The position numbers were made by a program, and so were the translations under genes. A stretch of 64,000 nucleotides of DNA from Streptomyces sabulosicollis (GTDB lineage: Bacteria > Actinomycetota > Actinomycetes > Streptomycetales > Streptomycetaceae). The stretch covers positions 1 to 64,000 of the forward strand of contig NZ_JAEEAP010000006.1 of the NCBI RefSeq assembly GCF_016103465.1, in the 5' to 3' direction. Of this stretch, positions 62,671 through 64,000 are shown in pieces (position 1 is the first letter of the stretch; every line of letters begins with the position of its first letter). The notes beneath the pieces were generated by a model. It searched no databases, was not told the DNA's origin, and worked only from the letters and a program-made list of their open reading frames with translations.

Positions 62671-62967
62671 CCCCAGACATCAAGTCAGCCTCAACGGAGG
62701 ATGACCTGCGTGCCGAGATTGACCGTCGGGTGTCCGTCGATGCGCTTACGGGCACGCGACGGTCACGGTCACCAGTATGGATGACGTGTGGATGTTACGT
62801 CCGTAGAGTCGCGACAGTTCTGCTGCAATGGGAATGGTGAGGCGAATGATCCGTCGCACACGCGGGCTGTTGTGATTGTCGTAATAGAGAGAACGCGGCA
62901 AGATTTCCATCTCCTGGGGTTGGAGACCGCAGGATGAGGGAAGCTGCCGTGGTGATGGGGAAGCGCT
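62671..62967. other. Intergenic region before lipoprotein gene
   Basis: 297 bases; a weak open frame covers 62637-62840 but shows no family and poor codon bias. Probably the promoter of the lipoprotein operon. Confidence 0.4.
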
Positions 62968-63561
62968 ATGTTGCTGTCAGCGATGTCTGGGAAGCGAAAG
63001 TTGGAGATGGCGCGTAAATTTGGCTCGCTGAGAGCGAACAGGCTCTCTGTGCTTATCTTGGTGGCCGGGGTGTTCCTGACTAGCTGCTCGAAGGCAGATT
63101 CGGGTGGCGAGTCTCCTGTTGAGCATGAGGGTAAGCAATTGTCGACGGCGTCTTCGGGTATGAGTAAAGCGCCGGAACGCCCTGCCCTGATGGCTTACCG
63201 CGCTATGTGGAGTGACCTGGCTGCGGTGTCGGCTGCACCTGACCCTAATGCCCCAAGGCTTCGTGACCATGCTATGCAAGGTGCTTTGGAGTTGATGAAG
63301 TACGGGCTGAGAAAGGCCAAGAAGGAGAAGGTTGTCAGTAAGGGAACACCTCACATCAATCCGGAGGTGGTTACGGCAACCACCGACGAGGTGAAGTTGC
63401 AGGACTGCGTGGACGGCACAGACTGGCTACAATACAAGCTTAACGGAGAATTGAAAAACGATGTCCCTGGAAGTCACTTCAAGGTGGATGCCAGGGTGCA
63501 CCGTAATGACAATGTATGGAAAGTTTCGTACCTCTACATGCATGAGGCCGGAACGTGTTGA
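62968..63561 (+). CDS. Putative lipoprotein
   Basis: A 197-aa exported lipoprotein: basic start, hydrophobic helix (LSVLILVAGVFLTSC) with lipobox LTSC, then a Ser/Glu-rich linker and a globular domain (LMAYRAMWSDLAAVSAAPD … VWKVSYLYMHEAGTC). The pattern resembles small lipoproteins encoded on Streptomyces integrative elements. Start ATG at 62968 with GGGGAA; a later ATG at 63008 is possible. It overlaps the next gene's GTG. Confidence 0.75.
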   Translation: MLLSAMSGKRKLEMARKFGSLRANRLSVLILVAGVFLTSCSKADSGGESPVEHEGKQLSTASSGMSKAPERPALMAYRAMWSDLAAVSAAPDPNAPRLRDHAMQGALELMKYGLRKAKKEKVVSKGTPHINPEVVTATTDEVKLQDCVDGTDWLQYKLNGELKNDVPGSHFKVDARVHRNDNVWKVSYLYMHEAGTC

Positions 63562-64000
63562 CCGTACGGCACGTCGGAGTCATGACCTTCGTTTCACTGC
63601 TCGGAGCTCTGGATGTCATGACGGTCGCGGTACCCGCGCAAGCTGACGAGCAGCGAGATCTCTTCGGTGGGGTGAGTTGCGCGGTTGGCGGATGCGAGGT
63701 GCGGGCTGAAGTCCGCGGTAGACCACATGCGGCAGGCGTTGCCCGACAACGCAGGCTTCATTCTCGGCGAGGTCTCTCGTGGCGTGGCAGGAGTGCTCCC
63801 TCAGGGCGACCGGCAATCACGTCGGATGGCTGGGAGCTTGATCTTGGCGAGGGCATGGGGATTCTTCCCCGTTTCGACGGCGATAAGCCGAAGAAGTCTA
63901 AACCGAAGCATAAGCGGCAGGTGCCGGTCGAGGTTGTTGTTCGGCAGGCTATCGAGAAGCTTCGGTTGCCGAAGCCGGTGATTCGTACGAGTCCGGATGA
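63555..64000 (+). CDS. Secreted protein, runs off window end
   Basis: An open frame of 148 codons to the last base without a stop. GTG at 63555 (GAGG upstream) overlaps the lipoprotein stop; an ATG at 63582 is an alternative. Signal peptide VMTFVSLLGALDVMTVAVPAQA, then a Cys-containing start (GGVSCAVGGCEV), a Lys-rich linker and QVPVEVVVRQAIEKLRLPKPVIRTSPD at the end. The last block resembles Streptomyces secreted proteins (often labelled ATP/GTP-binding) encoded with conjugation genes, so the next kilobases may carry an integrative element. Confidence 0.65.
   Translation, partial: MLTVRHVGVMTFVSLLGALDVMTVAVPAQADEQRDLFGGVSCAVGGCEVRAEVRGRPHAAGVARQRRLHSRRGLSWRGRSAPSGRPAITSDGWELDLGEGMGILPRFDGDKPKKSKPKHKRQVPVEVVVRQAIEKLRLPKPVIRTSPD

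Overview
The window is high-GC actinobacterial DNA, almost certainly from a Streptomyces. The signs are strong G/C third-position bias, GTG starts, GTGA/ATGA gene overlaps, DUF5753-type XRE regulators paired with HATPase anti-sigma-like proteins, and several copies of a small DUF6153-like His/Met-rich secreted protein. No rRNA, tRNA, ribosomal protein or other core housekeeping block was seen. Together with the density of pseudogenes and IS debris, this points to an accessory segment such as a chromosome arm, an integrated element or a large linear plasmid. Which of these cannot be decided from the sequence.

Layout. (1) 1-2.9 kb: a sulfatase with the formylglycine motif, divergent from its formylglycine-generating enzyme. 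(2) 2.9-9.1 kb: a mobile-DNA graveyard with a dead IS1182-type element that keeps 36-bp ends, a PadR regulator, a two-repeat type I-E CRISPR remnant, an IS256-like scrap, a truncated aminoglycoside phosphotransferase, and a serine recombinase first split by an IS4-type element and then scrambled by an inversion that can be reconstructed to the base. (3) 9.1-14.5 kb: a six-gene minus-strand cassette with a Pycsar-type membrane effector homologue, a Crp/Fnr protein, a class III nucleotide cyclase, a large protein with a degenerate P-loop and two small coupled proteins. This is the best candidate for a nucleotide-signalling defence system. (4) 14.6-20.8 kb: an alanyl-tRNA synthetase pseudogene, two DUF6153-like genes, and an operon of a cysteine-synthase-like PLP enzyme, an MFS exporter and a DUF1015 protein.

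(5) 21-51 kb: a copper and cell-envelope region. It holds an L,D-transpeptidase lipoprotein, an M23 endopeptidase, a Ni/Co permease, DUF305 proteins, a BNR-repeat lipoprotein, a BlaI-M56 regulatory pair, a second prolipoprotein diacylglyceryl transferase, CopA, CopZ, a second BlaI, an interrupted TauE, a multicopper oxidase and a CcdA-like protein. Two near-identical ATACCC-N5-GGGTA(T/G) sites suggest CsoR control. A recurrent CTAAG-N3-CTTAG-like palindrome in front of at least six of these transcription units suggests one BlaI-type regulon linking copper stress to envelope remodelling. A complex-I-like membrane-arm operon (nuoA, a NuoB/NuoD-like fusion, nuoH, J, K, L, M, N) without any electron-input module sits in the middle.

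(6) 51-56.2 kb: a TPR regulator divergent from a compact biosynthetic-looking operon of a radical SAM enzyme, an acyl carrier protein, a FabV-type reductase and a truncated isoprenyl diphosphate synthase. (7) 56.4-64 kb: XRE/HATPase regulator clusters, small zinc-ribbon and membrane peptides, secreted proteins, and a secreted protein that runs off the window end. Several genes here and at 46.1 kb are broken by a single in-frame stop codon, which suggests recent decay.
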